From the NCBI RefSeq assembly GCF_018812025.1, contig NC_063066.1, forward strand, positions 6,312,382-6,376,381: DNA of 64,000 bases, read 5' to 3'. The stretch comes from Megalobrama amblycephala (Eukaryota; Chordata; Actinopteri; Cypriniformes; Xenocyprididae). The position numbers were made by a program, and so were the translations under genes. Below the pieces are notes generated by a model, which saw nothing but the letters and a program-made list of their open reading frames with translations, did not search any database and was not told where the DNA came from. Shown one piece after another: positions 12,684-24,325 of the stretch (position 1 is its first letter; each line of letters opens with the position of its first letter).

Positions 12684-13759
12684 AGGTGCAGAATACTGCA
12701 ACAGCTTTATCACATAGTGCAAATACAATGCCTCTAATAAGCAGAGGCCATTAGCGAGACAGTGACTTACCTTGTGAGGGCACGTGGCTGGGACAACAGG
12801 GAATGTTTTATCTGGGGTCTGGCTCTGGTTCTAGAAGAGAAACAAATCACTCTGTGTTAGTTATTTTAGTTAGAATAAAACTGTTGCATTCAAGCACAGT
12901 TCCTATAAATTGCATGTTTCGTAATAAGGCAGAACAAAGTGACCTATTACGTACACTTATTCTGAAGAAATGGAAAAGGCAATTGAGTGAATAAAGGTTA
13001 AGGTCATCAATCTGCGCTGGTGGAATATACCGCCAACAGATGGCTACAGCAAAACTTCTCGATGCGAGCCTATTCCTGCGGCTCTAATGCTGAAAACACT
13101 AGCGTAACACATAGCACAGGCTTCATAACATATGCAAAGGTTCTCAAACAGGATTTCATTAACCAATTAGCATATTGTAAATATGGTGCTACATCAGACT
13201 GATACATGAAAACCAACACTAAAAAGGTTGCACGTAGGTAAGTCAACAAGGCAACAACAGATGGTCCTGCTGTTTGTGATTATGCATATTGCAGGGCCTC
13301 TGCACACTGACAAAGGCAGCGCAGGGAGAAATGACCATCTTGAAGTGACCTCGCATACATATGAGGAAAAAGAAGCGGTCGAACATGCGCAGCGGGGGAC
13401 AAACTTCTCTTCATAATACTTGAGGGACGGCTAGTTGATTCCAAGCAGGTGCTGCCAGTCATTCTCTTACATCCAGTTATCTTCTTTTTGTAGAACTAAT
13501 GCTCTCTGACACTATTAATGGCTTCCTTATGGTATCACCAAGAGAGATGAAACATTGAGCGGTCCAGACTTCAACATCTATATTTCATCAGCACTTAGAG
13601 AAGTCAGCATCGGCTGTGTGGTAACCTCACTTCACACCCGCTGTCGGGTAAAAGACAAACACTGCCTGGACAGCCCTAGGCGTCTGAGATAATAGAAAGG
13701 AGTTTTGTGCCACTCTTGCAAAGAGGAAATTCTGCAGAGATACAGGTTACACAATTTTA

Positions 13760-13792
<33 letters not shown>

Positions 13793-16311
13793 ACAATTGA
13801 CCAATTAAGGAATCATTCTTCTCCTCTTCAACCTGGCTCATACGCTCCTGGAGACAGTTTTTCCTTTAATGAGCTAGTTTTAAACAATACATGATATTGT
13901 AACCTGAGCAGAGCTGGCACAGGAACTCAAGTAGGGGGAGACTAATAAAGCACACGTTCTCCTGGTTGCAAGGGCAGCTCAGAGGACACAACATGTTTAT
14001 TCAGGAGAGCCGCTGTCAGCATCACCCGCATTGACCCACGTCTGCTCTACTCTGGTCAGTCAACACATTTATTAAGCTCTGTTAAGATCAGTACAATTTG
14101 AACTCAACTGCGGCACGTGATACACGAACAACAGCGCTATTCTTATTGCGAGTGGGATATTTTATACAACATATCAAAGTAAATAATAAGTTAATACTGA
14201 ATAACATTTAGACACTTTAGATTTAGACACATTGCCGTTACTTCTTTGCTCCACCTGCGAATAGCTCCAAAGCAAAGCAGAACCATCACATCTCCGAGCG
14301 ACACACAACAGTGGTGTTTACTAGTTCCTGAATTAACCACCGAACCAAATCGGGTGTATGATTGATCAATGACTCTCTCCTGAAGGAATCCTGAAGGAAC
14401 AAATCTATCCATCCATTTCCAAATTTCCTTGTCGCTGGGATGCTGGAGTTGTAACCCAGTCCATCAGAACACTTGAATTGGTTGGTTGAGTGAATTATTC
14501 AATGACTCACTCCTGAATGAATCAGTGTAGTTGAACAAATCAGTTGAGAGAATGATTCAATGACTCAAAAAGTCACTTGTTGCCAGCTACTGCAGGCCGA
14601 GTCACTAAAAAAACAAACTCCAGCACTAATACACATACTGACAGTTTGGAACGTGCAAACACGGAGTTATACAAATAGTTAAAAGTCCAACATCAAGATT
14701 AGTTTTTAACTCATTCATTGTATTATGGTAACTGCAAAAAAACAAAGCGCAATATGTGTCGCAATCTGGTTTTCTGTGCATTGCTTGGCTGCTTTTATAA
14801 CTATTTTCATTGGTGGTGAAAAATATAATATAAATAATTTGTCAATTGTGTCTGAAACTGAAGTTACTTACTGTTCAATAGAACTTTTGTATAAAAAGCG
14901 ATATCAAAGCATGCTATACAACTGCATATCAATTACCTTCTGGCTTCGTGCCGACAGCCAAATCACAGTTGTGCTGATATCCAGAACAACACCTCTTGCT
15001 GGTGTGATGTTGTTTAAATAAACTGGGCAACATTTATGAAACATATTGAAGAGAAGAGAACGGAAACTCTTTGGAAAAATTGCATTTGTGTTAATGCTTT
15101 ATTTCCTGTTTAATGTTTTGCTCAGCCACGGTTAATTATTTAATATGACAGGTATGCTGTGCGGAGTGTATTAACTTGTCCTGCATGTTTAAATAATATA
15201 TGATCCCATTAAAATCTGACATAGACGACAGAAACACACGCCACTGGGGCTTTATTCATTTGCAGGTACACAGGCACCATTATCAGGCAGTGTTGACCCA
15301 GTGTGTTTGAGTGAATGGCCTTTCTGTAATGTGCGGCAAAATTATATGTTGCACTGAAAGCCTAGGCTATGCAAATGCAATATAACTGCACTGGTACAAG
15401 CTGATGACTTCAGTGCTCTGCTGTTATTTTGGAGAGCGGATAACTCTGTAAAATAAGTGCAGATGGAGTGAATGGTCGCTTTCTTAGAAAAAAAAAAAAA
15501 TAAAAATCTTTACTGGTATATTCCTTCCTTCTCAGCTCTCTCCATAATTCATGCAGCGCCAGTAAACTTGTGAAAGCAAAATGTGATTTTGTCAAGTTTG
15601 TGAAGTGCAGTCAAATAAACATGATGAAAAATGCCAGATAGAAGGCAAATTTATTATCTCTTCTCATTACGTGTTACATCTCTGCTTCACAGTACAGAGA
15701 CAAATTAGTTTTTATCGAGATGCCAAATTGCTAATATTAAACCTCTCTGCTGTTCCTCCCCAAAACAAGCCATGGAAGTGATTTCTTCCCTTCACTCTGC
15801 TGAATGTTTTCCACTCCAAATGGTAGTGGAGGGGGAAAGAGAGCAAGCGGTACGCTGCAAAGAGCCGTAATCTCCTTGCCAGCAGTGTTGAGGCTGACTG
15901 ACGTTCAATGTGCCATCGCTATAAAGGGGTGCTCTTTGAAAAGACAGCCTCCCACAAGTGCATCAAGACACCAAGGCTTATTGCTCCTGGTGTGCTCATT
16001 TGCTAAGCAGTGTGAAGTCCCTTCTTTTAGACTGGTTTTGAGAGCTGGAAGAAGTCTCAATTAAACCTTTGTAATGAGTTAGAGGTGCAGGTATACTGAG
16101 CCTGAGTTTGGCACTACAGCTGCATCAGTCTGTGTGTGAAAAACGAGGTCCTCTGGATGTTGTGACGACAACAAGCACAGCAGGTGGCTCGTTCTACAAA
16201 CTGGGTGCCACTTATGTTCCAGTTATAGAGATAAAAATGTTTAACGATGAATAACTGATTTAAGCTCTTAATGTGCCTTGCTTTATGAGCAAATGGAAAT
16301 AAAACACACTA
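12684..16311. other. Non-coding DNA with repeat fragments
   Basis: No gene supported. It contains a poly-T run of about 30 bases near 13,761-13,790. A segment near 14,240-14,610 is rich in GAATGAATCA- and GATTCAATGACTCA-like motifs. The same kind of sequence occurs inside the element at 27,135-28,345 (near 27,690-27,790), so this is probably a diverged repeat relic. Confidence 0.5.
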
Positions 16312-16347
16312 CCTTACAAAAGTTTGGGGTCAGTAAGATGTTTTTTA

Positions 16348-16417
<70 letters not shown>

Positions 16418-16435
16418 ATTAAGAAAAACATCTTA
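16312..16435 (+). mobile_element. Dispersed MITE terminus with (TA)n tract
   Basis: CTTACAAAAGTTTGGGGTCA at about 16,314 is the terminal region of the dispersed MITE family seen at 63,705. It is followed by a 61-base (TA)n run (16,352-16,412). The body of the element is not clearly present downstream, so this is a fragment. Confidence 0.6.
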
Positions 16436-17301
16436 ATAATAAATATAATAATAAATAGAAAATCACCAATGCTAAATTTATTTGATCAAAAATATAATAA
16501 AGTATAAACTACTCTAAATATCTCTGTTCTTCAATGGTCTTAAAATATCAACCTTGTTACTATGACGTCTGCTGAAATATCTGCATTAAATTCTCTTTCT
16601 GAAAAGCAACTTGTAGTTTCACAGCCTTGAATTCTGAAATTAGTTTGTAAACTGTCAACCATTAGCTTTCAACAACACATTAGCTTATATATCCCAACAT
16701 ATTCTATTAAAATTGATTTATATAGTTAGAAATAGAACAATTCAGTTCATTAGAATGTAAAAAGTTTTCTGTGCAAAAGACTTATTAAACAATTACTTAA
16801 AAAAAAAAAATCACCATTTCAAACTGGTAGGGTAAAGGAACTTGTTTCATAAAATGACCCAGGTATGCATGAGTGTGTTTATTGGTATAATAAAAGCTAA
16901 AACCTGTTTCACTCAAAAGTGCTGTGGGCCACGTAATAGCCGAGATCTAATTTGGAATGATATATTTTTTTATTTACAGTTGCCAACAAAGATAAAGCAA
17001 ATTTTGTCACATACACACAGCTAGGTACAGAAAAAGCAGCCATGCAAACGCTCTCTCACACAGACACTACTGTATCCTTAGGCCATAATGAGCCTGCTAT
17101 GTGTTTTAAAAGGATTAGCTGCATTAAAAATCACATTTCATTCTCAAGCTGAGCAAAACAAAGCAGTTCATAGCAAACATGTTCATTTATTACTGCTTTG
17201 CATTGGTTTAAATACAAAGCATGAATATTTCATCACAGCTAATCTAATCTAGTCGTGCTCGTGTGTGCATTTATTATGAAACCTAAAGAAAATGACAGAT
17301 G
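16436..17301. other. Non-coding DNA, nothing recognised
   Basis: AT-rich sequence without gene or paired repeat ends. It has a short poly-A near 16,800-16,810. Confidence 0.5.
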
Positions 17302-17323
17302 TACAGTATTGGTCAAAAGTTTG

Positions 17324-17380
<57 letters not shown>

Positions 17381-17475
17381 TAATGTTGTCAAACAAAAGT
17401 CTCTTATTCTCAGCAAGGCTGCATTTTTTATCAAAAAACAGTAAAAACTTTAATATTGTGAAATATTATTACAAT

Positions 17476-17778
17476 TTAAAGGTACACTACGTAACCTCTG
17501 GCCCTTTAGCGGTTAAAAAACAAAACTGCATGCATTTTGCAGAAGAACATTGTTTTGGTTGTGCTTCAAATATTGATATGGTTATCCTACTGCTAAAACA
17601 TTCACTACTAGGCTTAAGAGATATAAGCAGTTTAGATGGAAAGGATCTCAAACAGACTAGCTGAAGACGTTATTGTAGCTATACTCATTAATAAACTTCC
17701 ATAATTAGTACTTTCTTGAAAATAAATTCCAGCACAGTGCTACAACCACCACAATGAAATGACCCTTCACAATAGGTA

Positions 17779-17827
<49 letters not shown>

Positions 17828-18075
17828 TTTATAATGAACTCTGACCTACATATGGCAATTTATCTGTTCAGTAAAATACCTTACTCAACTGTTGAGTAAT
17901 AAAAACACCATCTTGTGTCACTTTTACAACATTTCAAATCTATCAGTTCTCGCCATCTCCGAAAAGACAAGCCAATGTTGATTCTTTTATTACAAGCTCT
18001 GTCACATTCTCTTTTTGCCTGCAGACTCTCTTCTGTTCTGTGTTTTTGTTTTTTAAACAGGTGATTCAACTTTTT
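17476..18075 (-). mobile_element. Decayed TTAA-type MITE nested in the previous copy
   Basis: The left end TTAAAGGTACACTACGTAAC resembles the reverse complement of the right end of the element at 21,192-22,096. The coding-like block at 17,881-18,069 also matches that element in inverted orientation. The opposite terminus is not recognisable, so the upper border is approximate. The element probably belongs to the same family as 21,192-22,096, truncated and inverted. Confidence 0.55.
17881..18069 (-). pseudogene. Exon-like fragment with RINIG-x-x-F-x-RWREL motif, copy B
   Basis: An open frame of 62 codons includes RINIGLSFRRWRELIDLK. The related frame at 21,523-21,765 has RINIGVAFSRWRELRDKLHL. 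Downstream of both lies an almost identical stretch: TTACTCAACAGTTGAGT here, TTACTCGACAGGTGAGT there. The latter contains a perfect splice donor (CAG|GTGAGT), and here the donor G is changed to T. An indel separates the reading frames before this point. The protein family is not one I can name with confidence. It looks like a coding exon carried by, or ancestral to, this MITE family. Confidence 0.5.
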
Positions 18076-18404
18076 TTCTATTTATGGATATGTAAATATC
18101 CTATCAGGTCTAAAATATAAACACTTATAATAGGTTTACCATAGTGACTGATGATGTATTGACTCATTATTTAAATGTAAAAAGAAAAGAAAAAAAGGCA
18201 TATTTCTTATTATTATCAATGTTGAAAACAGTTGTGCATTTATTCTTTATCCCCATTGTACCCTAATCATACTTTTATCCAGCAAGGATGCATTGTTGAT
18301 CAAAAGTGACAGCAAAGATATTTATAATGTTACAAATACTCACATAAATGCTGTTCTTTTGAATTTTGTATATATCAAATAACAATCATAACGACTTAAT
18401 ATGT

Positions 18405-18450
18405 AAATATCAAATAACAATCATGTATCATGATTTGTTATTTGATATTT
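18405..18450. repeat. Near-perfect hairpin with adjacent direct copy
   Basis: A left arm beginning AAATATCAAATAACAATCAT and a right arm ending TTGTTATTTGATATTT are separated by three bases. A third, direct copy of the arm (ATATCAAATAACAATCATA) lies at 18,372-18,390. This sits inside the dispersed MITE copy, where sister copies have no such structure. Confidence 0.8.
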
Positions 18451-18655
18451 ATTAAGCACCAAATCAGCATATTAGAATGACTTCTGAAGGATCATGAGAC
18501 ACTGAAAACTGGAGTAATGATGCTAAAAATTCAGCTATACCATCAAGGAAAAAATTATAGTTATATTAAAATATATTAAATCAGAAAACAGTTATTTGAA
18601 ATTGTGACAATATTTCACAGTATTACTGTAATTTTAATCCAATAAATGCAATCTT

Positions 18656-18691
<36 letters not shown>

Positions 18692-18722
18692 TAATTATTT
18701 CAAACTTTTGACCAGTAGTGTA

Positions 18723-20700
18723 TGTGCAACACCACCTACAAATGAGCCACTCAACTGTTGGCGATAAAGTAATGTTTTCTGTTTGATACTGATGGCAACA
18801 CAGCTCCTAAAAGAACCTGCAAATAATTCTTTTACCCTCTCTTCTCTCTCTCTCTCAGCCATCCCTCGTGAGATAAAAAGCCTCAGGCTGCGAATTGGCA
18901 GGAGTGAGCGCCGAAGTACTTTTCACCTTAAAAGCAATCTTAAAGAGAGGGTCTGACGTCGTCACATTAACTTGTCTTCTCCGATACGCACCAGGTGGAG
19001 AAGACTCACCGCGATCTCAGACGACTCCCATTTAAACTCACAAACAAGAGCACTATTCACCCAAGGCAAAATAAGGAGCAGGGCTTTTCTGGCAGGCTGG
19101 CACAGTGAGGATGCTCTGGCCCAGTAACATTCTCCTCACACACTGGGAGACTTTGTACTTGTTACTTCCTGGCTGACACTCAAGAGTACTGAGCGTTAAA
19201 TAAGTTGCACAACTCTCGCATGCTCTTGATTTTGTTGTCTCCGTTTAGGACACGTTTTTTTAGTTGTTGTTGTTGTAATATGAAAAAGCAAACCAAAAAA
19301 AGAACTAGAAATATAAGGAAGCAACAACAACAGCCACATCTCTCTCCAAGGGATTAAAAAAGGTCTGTATTTCATGGATAATCAGATGCTTTTGATCACA
19401 TGACTTCCATTTTTTTGATCTCGCGACATGAAAAAAAAAAAGAAGAAAAAATGCTGCTGTCCCTAGATCTTAGCAGCTGTGGCACTACATAATGTGCGAA
19501 CGTGATGACAGTTGTGTAAAATAAAGAGTGTAACAGGCCAAGTTTACAATGAAACAGTCACACTGCTAGGTTAGTACCCGCTGTAGCTGTCAGATGTGTA
19601 TTCCTTGATGCTGTTACATTTATGCATGCAGCATGTCTGCCTTTCTAGTGGGTTGGGCCACTTCTTCTTTTTTTCTTGGATTTTTCTTCCTGTTTCCATT
19701 TTCGACACCCCCTATTTCGGAAAGAGTAATGGTACAGGGTTTCCAGTGTGAAGCGGGTGCTTCGCACACAACAGTAGATCTGCTTTAAAGTCCCCGGGCA
19801 CTGCTATCAAAGTGCTTCTTCACAGTTGATCATTAGCAATTTAAAAGCCTTAGGCAACTTGGAGCCCTCAAACTGAGCAGTATAATTTAGCGGCTGCCTC
19901 GGCCATACAATCAAAGGACCGTACTGTACATTTATCATATTGGGGGCTTCCACCCCCCCCCCCAAAAGAAATAAGGGGAATTTGGGTTTGTGACTGATAT
20001 GGGGCCTGAATTCAATAACCACAAGCCAGACTGTCATACATTTTTTGCAGACATTTCCAGAGGAAAGAAAAAAAAATGCATTTTATTGTTCTCCAGGATC
20101 ATTTTCAACAAGTAAGTCCTATCCCTGATAAAATCCACTATGACTCGAAACAATTATTTGATGCGGCTTCAAGCGACGGATGCTTTCAATTTGAGTGGTC
20201 CACCTGAAATCATGATAAGGCGTGGTTTCAGGCACAAACCATCAAAGAGAGACCAAATATCATTTTAATGGCAAAATAAAAAACCTACCAGGCAGTCAAA
20301 GTACCCACCTGCCATATACTGAAATAAGTCCTGTCATTCATATCCAGTCTGAATTCATAGATTCAGATACTGGTAGGGAAAAGAGTCATATCTGTTGTTT
20401 TTGACCTATATTTGGACTACTGGTTTGTAAATTAGCTTTGGTATTGGAAAGGAAAATGTGGAATATATCAAATAGCACACACCAACACAACAACAACCAC
20501 ATATTTTAACTACATTTGCATTGCCTGAAGGAATTCATTGAGGTAGCCAAAGAACAGTGTTAAAGGTTTAGGTAAGTTTGTTTCTGTGTGTAAATGAAAT
20601 GCTGCATCAAAGCTGCTTTGCCGTTGTCAGGATTTATCTTATTCTAATTTTAATAAATTAACTGCACAACAATTAATGTGAAAATTGTCCTTGTTTATAA
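18723..20700. other. Non-coding DNA, nothing recognised
   Basis: No gene or paired transposon ends. There is a C homopolymer near 19,951-19,962 and several short A and T runs. Open frames are under 80 codons. Confidence 0.5.
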
Positions 20701-21191
20701 TTAAAGGGTTAGGGTGAGTAATCTTGGGGTGCACTCATGTCTTTACAAACCCGTGAGACTTTCGTTCATCTTTGGAACACAAATGAAGATCTTTCTTTCC
20801 CATTGACAGCTTACGCAGCAACCACTTTCAAGCCCCAGAAAGACATTAAAGTAATCGATGTGACTTTAACCTCAATATTATGAAGCGACGCGAGTACTTT
20901 ACATAATTACTTTACAAAACATAATTTACCACTTTCTTTACATAATATAAATCTCCAACGCGCATTCACGAGTGTATCATGACGCATGCATGTTGTGTTT
21001 ACGCAAGAGTAGACTCGCGCGAGAGCACCATGAACGACGGTTGGGGCTAGAAAGGATACAGCCAAAGTCACTAGAAGGCAAGCCTGCAACCTTTAGCCAA
21101 AAAAGCGTAACGGCTAAAGCTAACGCTCCGGCTGTGGCGATACGCAGGCAAGGAGACCATTACACGAAAGGCTGAGAGGTGCCGCATGTGA

Positions 21192-22096
21192 TTAAAGGTA
21201 CAATTTGTAAGATATTCGCAGTAAAATATCCCAAAACCACTAGGCTAGTGTTATATATTTTGTCCAGCTGATTACTAACAATATCTCTAATGTTTTCAAC
21301 TACTTGTAAATCATGAGAAAATTCCCATTCTAAACAATGACACGGGGCAGTGCAGTCGCCTGTCAATGACGTCAGTTACCCTTTGTTACTGCCTTTACTG
21401 ACATAGAAAAAACACATGACAACAGTGTCGTGGACAAATGCGGAAGTAGTGTCTAGCGTCTAGCAAACCACTAGCTTGCTTCAAGTAGTTCCTTATTTAC
21501 TTCTTGCACGTTTTATGGTGGATTGTGTTACTTATTTATGGAACATAATTACTGTTTACCATCTGCCGCTGGTTCTGTTGACAAGGACAGCTCCCGTAAA
21601 TGTAAGCGTACGGGCCAACCAAACAACCCAAGAAGAGTTTGGGACAAGAGGAGAGAAAGAGCGAGGATCAATATCGGTGTTGCATTTTCTAGATGGAGAG
21701 AGCTTCGCGACAAACTTCACCTAGAAAGAGATGCCGATCTCGCTTGTGTTTTACTCGACAGGTGAGTTGTTTTGATTCGTATCTTTACAGAAAACGTATG
21801 CCATTATAACGATAAACACGATTAGTATTATGGGGCATACATGCCAAACGCGGGGCATCGCGTCTCTAGACCCTCGCGAGGACGTGTCGGATCCATAGTT
21901 TATACGTTTATAAAACTTTACCTCATCCGTTAAATCCATGATTTATCTTTCCGTCTGATTGATGGCCATCAGCGGTTGGGTAGAAGACAACAAATCCCAT
22001 CATTCCACGCACCTTCTTAGCGTCATCAAACCATGCGATTGTTATTGTTTTGGTAGTGCGCCCTCTAGTGGCAGGTCCTACAAATTGTACCTTTAA
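21192..22096 (+). mobile_element. TTAA-flanked MITE carrying an exon-like ORF (905 bp)
   Basis: The left end TTAAAGGTACAATTTGTAAG pairs with the right end CTACAAATTGTACCTTTAA, an inverted repeat of about 18 bp with TTAA at both sides. The interior contains an 80-codon frame ending at a splice-donor-like CAGGTGAGT. There is no complete transposase. Superfamily by TTAA target: piggyBac- or Kolobok-like. Confidence 0.88.
21523..21765 (+). pseudogene. Exon-like fragment with RINIG-x-x-F-x-RWREL motif, copy A
   Basis: The frame is rich in basic residues (KCKRTGQPN, then WDKRRERA), followed by RINIGVAFSRWRELRDKLHL and ERDADLACVLLDR. Its stop codon is the TGA of a canonical donor, CAG|GTGAGT, at about 21,757-21,765, so the frame looks like an exon that would normally splice onward. 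It lies wholly inside the TTAA MITE. A homologous, degraded copy is at 17,881-18,069. I do not recognise the protein; it could be a captured host exon or part of the autonomous element's protein. Confidence 0.5.
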
Positions 22097-22204
22097 GTTA
22101 GCCGTTACATTTTCTCCAATGGTAAGAGATACAGACTCTCTTATCTTCCAATAATAATACAACGGCCAGATACACTATAAATTAGTGTATTTGGATCAAT
22201 GTAA

Positions 22205-23280
22205 TGCTGCGTTCACACCGAACGCGTCTGGGGCGTCAAATTCGGGTCAGACGAGTCTAGTTGGACGCTTGAACATTTTGAAATCAGACGTTTCAGACGC
22301 GCGTCAAATTCGCTTTATTCGCGCGTCTAAACAAAGTGTGTTCAGACGCGAATTCGCGTCATGGGAGGGGCTTCCATCTCTTTCTGCACAGATCCTCTGA
22401 ATAAACACATCATCTTGTCAGTTGGAAACTAGTAGCGGCAATTTAACACTGTTATGCCGGCCGGATTTTGCTAGCGAGCAGGTGGGCTATGATCAACGGC
22501 TAAAATCATGCAAAGCGTTTTACAACTAACCAGATTGTCCAAATTCTTCGCTTATCCTCTTCCAGGCAAGGTCCTTTTTATTCCTGTCTCGATAAAAATA
22601 TGATGACACATCATAGGTGGCCACACACAGACTATTGGCTGTTTCTCAATTCCAAGAACGCAGAGAACGGACTTGCGTTCTCGTGGAGTCCGGTCTTGCC
22701 AGGCGACCTTGAAAGAATGAACTCGGAAGGACGCGAGGACACAGAACGTATGAGACATTTGAGAATTGAGATGTGCTGCGATCTTGTTGCTCAACTGACC
22801 GTCCCAGGATATTATAAGTGGCTAATGCACAATAAATACAACATAACATCACAAACAATTGTCATAACCTGTTAAAAAAATTATTTCATATTATTATAGA
22901 CATTGTTTTCATATAATTTTATATCTTTTTTCTTTTTATGTTTACTTTCACGAGCCGTCACGTATTGCGAGCTTGTAGCTGGAATCTCACGAGAACTTTA
23001 AAGCTTACAGGCTTCCGTACGTCGACCGCCGCAGCGTCTTCTGGGATTTTTAACAGTTCGATTCCCTCAAGTTTGCATTCGATGCATCCAAATTTTCGCC
23101 AAAGTTCAGATTTTTCAACTCAGGCGTCTAGGGCGTCAGACGCGTGAACGCTCAATTCGCGCGTCAACGGTCAATTTGCGCAGCGCTATACACTTGATTC
23201 GCACCGCAGGATGACTAGACGCGCATTTACACTGACTTAACATGTAAATCAGACGCCCCAAACACCCCAGACGCGTATGT
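22205..23280. mobile_element. CG-rich inverted-repeat element
   Basis: Left region: GCGTTCACACCGAACGCG followed by TCTGGGGCGTC. The right region, reverse complemented, gives ACGCGTCTGGGGTGTTTGGG. Many GACGCG and CGCGTC motifs occur in both arms. The interior includes a likely second element starting TGGCTGTTTCTCAATTCC near 22,638. Exact borders and target duplication were not resolved. Confidence 0.55.
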
Positions 23281-23504
23281 TTAGGGTTGGGGTAGGTGTA
23301 GACGTTAATAAAACACACATTTAATTTATTGTCACTTCCGGCTGTAGCTGTATCCCACGACAACACACAAGTGTTGTGTGTGTGTTTTTTAGTCTATGGT
23401 GTTAATACTTTGTAAATAAAATTTTTTTTTGCACAAACAAAACACTCACTTCACTTCATACAATTGAGGTTAAACCACTGGAGTTCCATTTTTGGGTGAA
23501 CTAA

Positions 23505-23855
23505 AGGCCCATTCACACCATCAACGATAACTATAAAGATAACGATAAAGATATAGTTCTAAAAATCGTTCTAAATGTAAAAGAGTAGCACTGTCCACAC
23601 CACAGCTATACCGATAACGATATAGAGAAACGATATCGTTGGGATCACTTTCAGAACGATTTTTTTTTTCCAGCTGTTAAGCGATAACAGCCAATCAGCC
23701 AACACTGACAGCCAATCAGAATGCAATCTAATTTAAGGGCTCGCGCATTTAAAATGGCAGACGACATTGCGGAGAAGTTAATCGCCGAGGTCCAGAAAAA
23801 GCCACCAATGTTTGACAATTCAAAACAATGGACAATTCTTGGTGTGAACGGGCCT
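23505..23855. mobile_element. PIF/Harbinger-type MITE with TAA target duplication
   Basis: The left end AGGCCCATTCACACCA and right end TGGTGTGAACGGGCCT are inverted repeats. Both are flanked by TAA (23,502-23,504 and 23,856-23,858). A 3-bp TWA target is characteristic of PIF/Harbinger. It carries a short MADF-like coding remnant next to the right end, which supports the assignment. It is inserted in the right terminus of the outer TTAA element. Confidence 0.85.
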
Positions 23856-23858
23856 TAA
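23754..23858 (+). pseudogene. MADF-like N-terminal remnant of Harbinger accessory protein
   Basis: An ATG-initiated frame of 34 codons includes DDIAEKLIAEVQKKPPMFDN, which resembles the start of a MADF domain (a helix ending LI-x-x-V, then a K/R-x-P-x-L/F-(Y/F)D turn). Harbinger transposons encode a Myb/SANT or MADF-type DNA-binding protein besides the transposase. The frame runs through the right inverted terminus and stops at the TAA that is the target-site duplication. Only the first helix region is left, so no function is expected. The family match is from pattern recognition over a short segment. Confidence 0.5.
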
Positions 23859-24059
23859 CCCTTTTAATGAATCAACTACATTAACAAAAAAGATAGGAAG
23901 ATATGCATTCATAAAATTTGTAAATAGACTTAAATACGACAGAAACGAATTTTGCAAGTCAAGAAACGTAAAGTGTATTAAGTACCATCTCTAAAATACT
24001 TATTCACATGACACAGCACTTACCTTTCAAAAGTGTCAGTTACTATAACACTGCTATGT

Positions 24060-24325
24060 ACATTTACGAATCTAATTTAACGAATTTGTTCTTGTAATTT
24101 AATGACTTTTTTCTCATAATTTAATGACTTTATTCTCAACATTTTATCTCAACTTTTTTCTCGAAATTTAACGACATTTTTCTCATAATTTAACGAATTT
24201 GTTCTCATAATTTAACGACTTTTTTCTTGTAATTTAATGACTTTATTCTCAACATTTTATTTCGACATTTTTCTCGAAATTTAACGACTTTTTTCTCTAA
24301 ATTTAACAACTTTAATCTCAAGATG
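24060..24325. repeat. Minisatellite with ~21-24-bp units and higher-order period
   Basis: Repeated units of the form TTTAACGACTTTTTTCTC with variants TTTAATGACTTTATTCTC and TTTAACGAATTTGTTCTC. A longer order (ATTTTATCTCAAC or ATTTTATTTCGAC, then TTTTTCTCGAAATTTAACG) recurs about 120 bases apart, so several units were duplicated together. Confidence 0.85.

Larger units (their letters stand above)
17302..18722 (+). mobile_element. Dispersed MITE copy split by insertion and repeats
   Basis: The left end TACAGTATTGGTCAAAAGTT (17,302) pairs with the right end AACTTTTGACCAGTAGTGTA (to 18,722), flanked by TA. The familiar block AAATCAGCATATTAGAATGA with GGATCATGAGACACTGAAAA lies at 18,461-18,510. 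The copy is inflated by a (TA)n tract (17,325-17,377), a nested TTAA-type element (from 17,476), another (TA)n tract (about 17,785-17,824) and a poly-A run of about 30 bases before 18,690. Confidence 0.72.
20701..23867. mobile_element. TTAA-flanked element enlarged by nested insertions
   Basis: The outer left end TTAAAGGGTTAGGGTGAGTA (20,701) pairs with a right end read across an insertion: GGGTGAACTAA (to 23,504), then CCCTTTTAA (to 23,867). Restoring the site by removing 23,505-23,858 gives GGGTGAACTAACCCTTTTAA, the complement of the left end. The internal sequence (CATGTCTTTACAAACCCGTG, GTTCATCTTTGGAACACAAA) matches a family I recall as widespread in cyprinids. Nested inside are elements at 21,192-22,096, about 22,205-23,280 and 23,505-23,855. 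Confidence 0.7.

Noticed and set aside
24060..24325. CRISPR-like array of short repeats
   Set aside because: Units are contiguous, degenerate and lack unique spacers; this is a minisatellite in a vertebrate genome.
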